Source of the DNA: Verrucomicrobiota bacterium
Lineage (GTDB): Bacteria; Verrucomicrobiota; Verrucomicrobiia; Limisphaerales; JAEYXS01
NCBI GenBank assembly: GCA_021156225.1
Contig: JAJNBN010000147.1
Location: forward strand, 1-7,750
Direction of reading: 5' to 3'
Length of the DNA: 7,750 bases
Position numbers and translations under genes: made by a program. Below, piece after piece: positions 6,984 through 7,750 of this stretch (positions within the stretch are counted from its first letter, which is position 1; each line of letters starts with the position of its first letter). Below the pieces are notes generated by a model, which worked only from the letters and a program-made list of their open reading frames with translations, was not told where the DNA came from and did no database searches.

Positions 6984-7016
6984 GCAGGCATCACCATGAT
7001 GCCCTCGGCTTCGACC

Positions 7017-7047
7017 ACCGTCGAGCCTGACGCAACGTGAGGGTCAA
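7017..7047 (-). promoter_or_regulatory. Candidate MerR-type operator/promoter of the regulator gene
   Basis: Bases 7024-7044 form a 21-base imperfect palindrome: arms CCTGACG (7027-7033 as written, plus ...) and CGTGAGG around a CAA centre, with two mismatched pairs over the full length. On the minus strand a TTGACC hexamer (7047-7042) overlaps one edge as the -35, and 19 bases further lies GACGGT (7022-7017), a weak -10 with the conserved A and final T. A palindrome inside a long 19-base spacer is the hallmark of MerR-activated promoters. It lies about 46-76 bases upstream of the regulator's ATG, so autoregulation is likely (inference). Confidence 0.55.
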
Positions 7048-7065
7048 AAGATTTTTTTAAAAAAT

Positions 7066-7081
7066 TTTTCCGGTCGGAAAA
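7066..7081. repeat. 16-bp palindrome next to an A/T tract
   Basis: TTTTCCG at 7066-7072 is an exact inverted copy of CGGAAAA at 7075-7081, with only GT between. The 2-base centre is too tight for an RNA hairpin, so a protein-binding site on DNA is more likely. Just before it, 7050-7069 is nearly pure A and T (runs of T, then A, then T), which suggests bent or easily melted DNA in the divergent control region. Confidence 0.4.
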
Positions 7082-7111
7082 GGGGCGAATTTTGCAGAAG
7101 GGAAGAGTCGT

Positions 7112-7130
7112 TTTCTCTCTTAAAGAGAAA
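7112..7130. repeat. Inverted repeat TTTCTCT/AGAGAAA
   Basis: TTTCTCT (7112-7118) is exactly inverted as AGAGAAA (7124-7130) across the five bases CTTAA. It can also be read as TCTCTT-A-AAGAGA. It lies between the regulator and hydrolase starts, 113 bases before the hydrolase ATG. It could be an operator or a small stem-loop in a leader; no factor can be named. Confidence 0.35.
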
Positions 7131-7242
7131 GCGGTTCGATGAGAAAATGGATACCGCTGGTCGCGGGATGGGCGGGCATGTGCTAAATTAGAGTTAACTG
7201 TGATAAAGACGTACGGGGTGAAACCGCCGTCTGGAAAGTTGT

Positions 7243-7750
7243 ATGATCCAGCATCCCAATCCAGTGGAAGATATCATTTACCGGAGCGTCCGGATCAATG
7301 CCGGGCAAGTCAGGCTCAGTGGTGAATGGGATATGCCGACCCGGTCGCGAAGTGTCGTGCTCTTCGCCCATGGCAGTGGCAGCAGCCGGCATAGCCCGCG
7401 CAATCAGGCGGTGGCGCGCGCCTTGCAAGAGCAGGGGGTGGGCACGTTACTTTTTGACCTGCTTACCCAAGAAGAGGAGCTGGAGGATACGCTGTCAGGG
7501 CATATCCGTTTCAACATCCCATTTCTGACCGAACGATTGATCATGGCGACGCGATGGTTGCGCGAACAACCGGAGGCAGGCGGGTTGCGCATTGGTTATT
7601 TCGGGTCGAGCACGGGTGGCGCGGCTGCGCTCGCGGCGGCCGCGGAGGAGGGGGAGATAGTCGGGGCAGTGGTATCACGGGGAGGCAGGCCGGATTTGGC
7701 CGGCAAGGCGTTGCCGCGAGTGACGGCGCCGACACTGCTGATCGTGGGGG
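7243..7750 (+). CDS. Alpha/beta hydrolase, dienelactone-hydrolase-like, N-terminal part (cut by window edge)
   Basis: The frame opens with ATG at 7243, after an in-frame stop at 7219-7221, and runs off the right edge; 169 residues are visible. GGAAAG at 7233-7238 is a modest ribosome-binding site. The sequence shows VVLFAHGSGSSRHSPRN (38-54, oxyanion turn HGSGSS), GTLLFDLLTQEEE (67-79), ATRWLREQPE (102-111), the nucleophile elbow GYFGSSTGGAAAL (118-130, Ser123 in GSSTG), AVVSRGGRPDLAG and APTLLIVG. This is the pattern of small cytoplasmic hydrolases annotated as dienelactone-hydrolase-like, which are often next to or fused with phosphoribosyltransferases. The substrate is unknown, and the acid and His of the triad lie beyond the edge. 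It is divergent from the MerR-type gene and shares its control region, so it may be one of its targets. Confidence 0.85.
   Translation, partial: MIQHPNPVEDIIYRSVRINAGQVRLSGEWDMPTRSRSVVLFAHGSGSSRHSPRNQAVARALQEQGVGTLLFDLLTQEEELEDTLSGHIRFNIPFLTERLIMATRWLREQPEAGGLRIGYFGSSTGGAAALAAAAEEGEIVGAVVSRGGRPDLAGKALPRVTAPTLLIVG

Noticed and set aside
7139..7186. A 15-codon open frame (MRKWIPLVAGWAGMC) upstream of the hydrolase
   Set aside because: Too short to support, with no clear ribosome-binding site and no attenuator-like structure after it; kept only as a note because it lies in the control region.

Overview
The window looks like chromosomal DNA of a Verrucomicrobiota-type bacterium (inference). It is GC-rich. 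It carries a PQQ-type propeller end, a secreted CE15-type esterase, and a large secreted protein built from an ice-binding domain, RCC1-like repeats, an Ig-like domain and a C-terminal module of the kind often seen in Verrucomicrobiota exoproteins. Most starts have no clear Shine-Dalgarno sequence. There are no tRNA or rRNA genes, CRISPR arrays, insertion sequences or phage genes, and no gene-free stretch longer than about 270 bases.

Layout. (1) Bases 1-1027, plus strand: the 3' end of a PQQ-like beta-propeller gene, followed after 14 bases by a lipoprotein of the low-molecular-weight phosphatase/ArsC fold, probably one operon. (2) 1028-1140: a short convergent gap with two small stem-loops. 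(3) 2622-1141, minus strand: a secreted CE15-like glucuronoyl esterase. (4) 2623-2844: a divergent intergenic region. (5) 2845-4815, plus strand: the ice-binding/RCC1/Ig exoprotein with seven repeats of about 39 residues. (6) 6037-4763, minus strand: a GT1-type glycosyltransferase whose 3' end overlaps the exoprotein gene tail-to-tail by 53 bases. (7) 6151-6180: a strong hairpin, probably the terminator of (8), a TipAL-type MerR regulator at 6971-6210, minus strand. (9) 6972-7242: a divergent control region with a MerR-type palindrome and two further palindromes. (10) 7243 to the right edge, plus strand: the start of an alpha/beta hydrolase of the dienelactone-hydrolase-like group.

How the genes may work together. 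The left half is mostly cell-envelope or secreted functions: a lipoprotein phosphatase-like protein, a lignin-carbohydrate-type esterase and an adhesin- or ice-binding-like exoprotein. The right half looks like a small sensing module. A drug-sensing MerR regulator sits between a GT1 glycosyltransferase downstream and a divergent hydrolase upstream, and has a palindromic operator candidate in its own promoter. The most notable points are the lipoprotein ArsC/phosphatase-like enzyme with its retained cysteine set, a possible internal start that would make a stand-alone TipAS-like ligand-binding protein, and the ice-binding/RCC1 fusion with exactly seven repeats. I see no clearly new multi-gene system.
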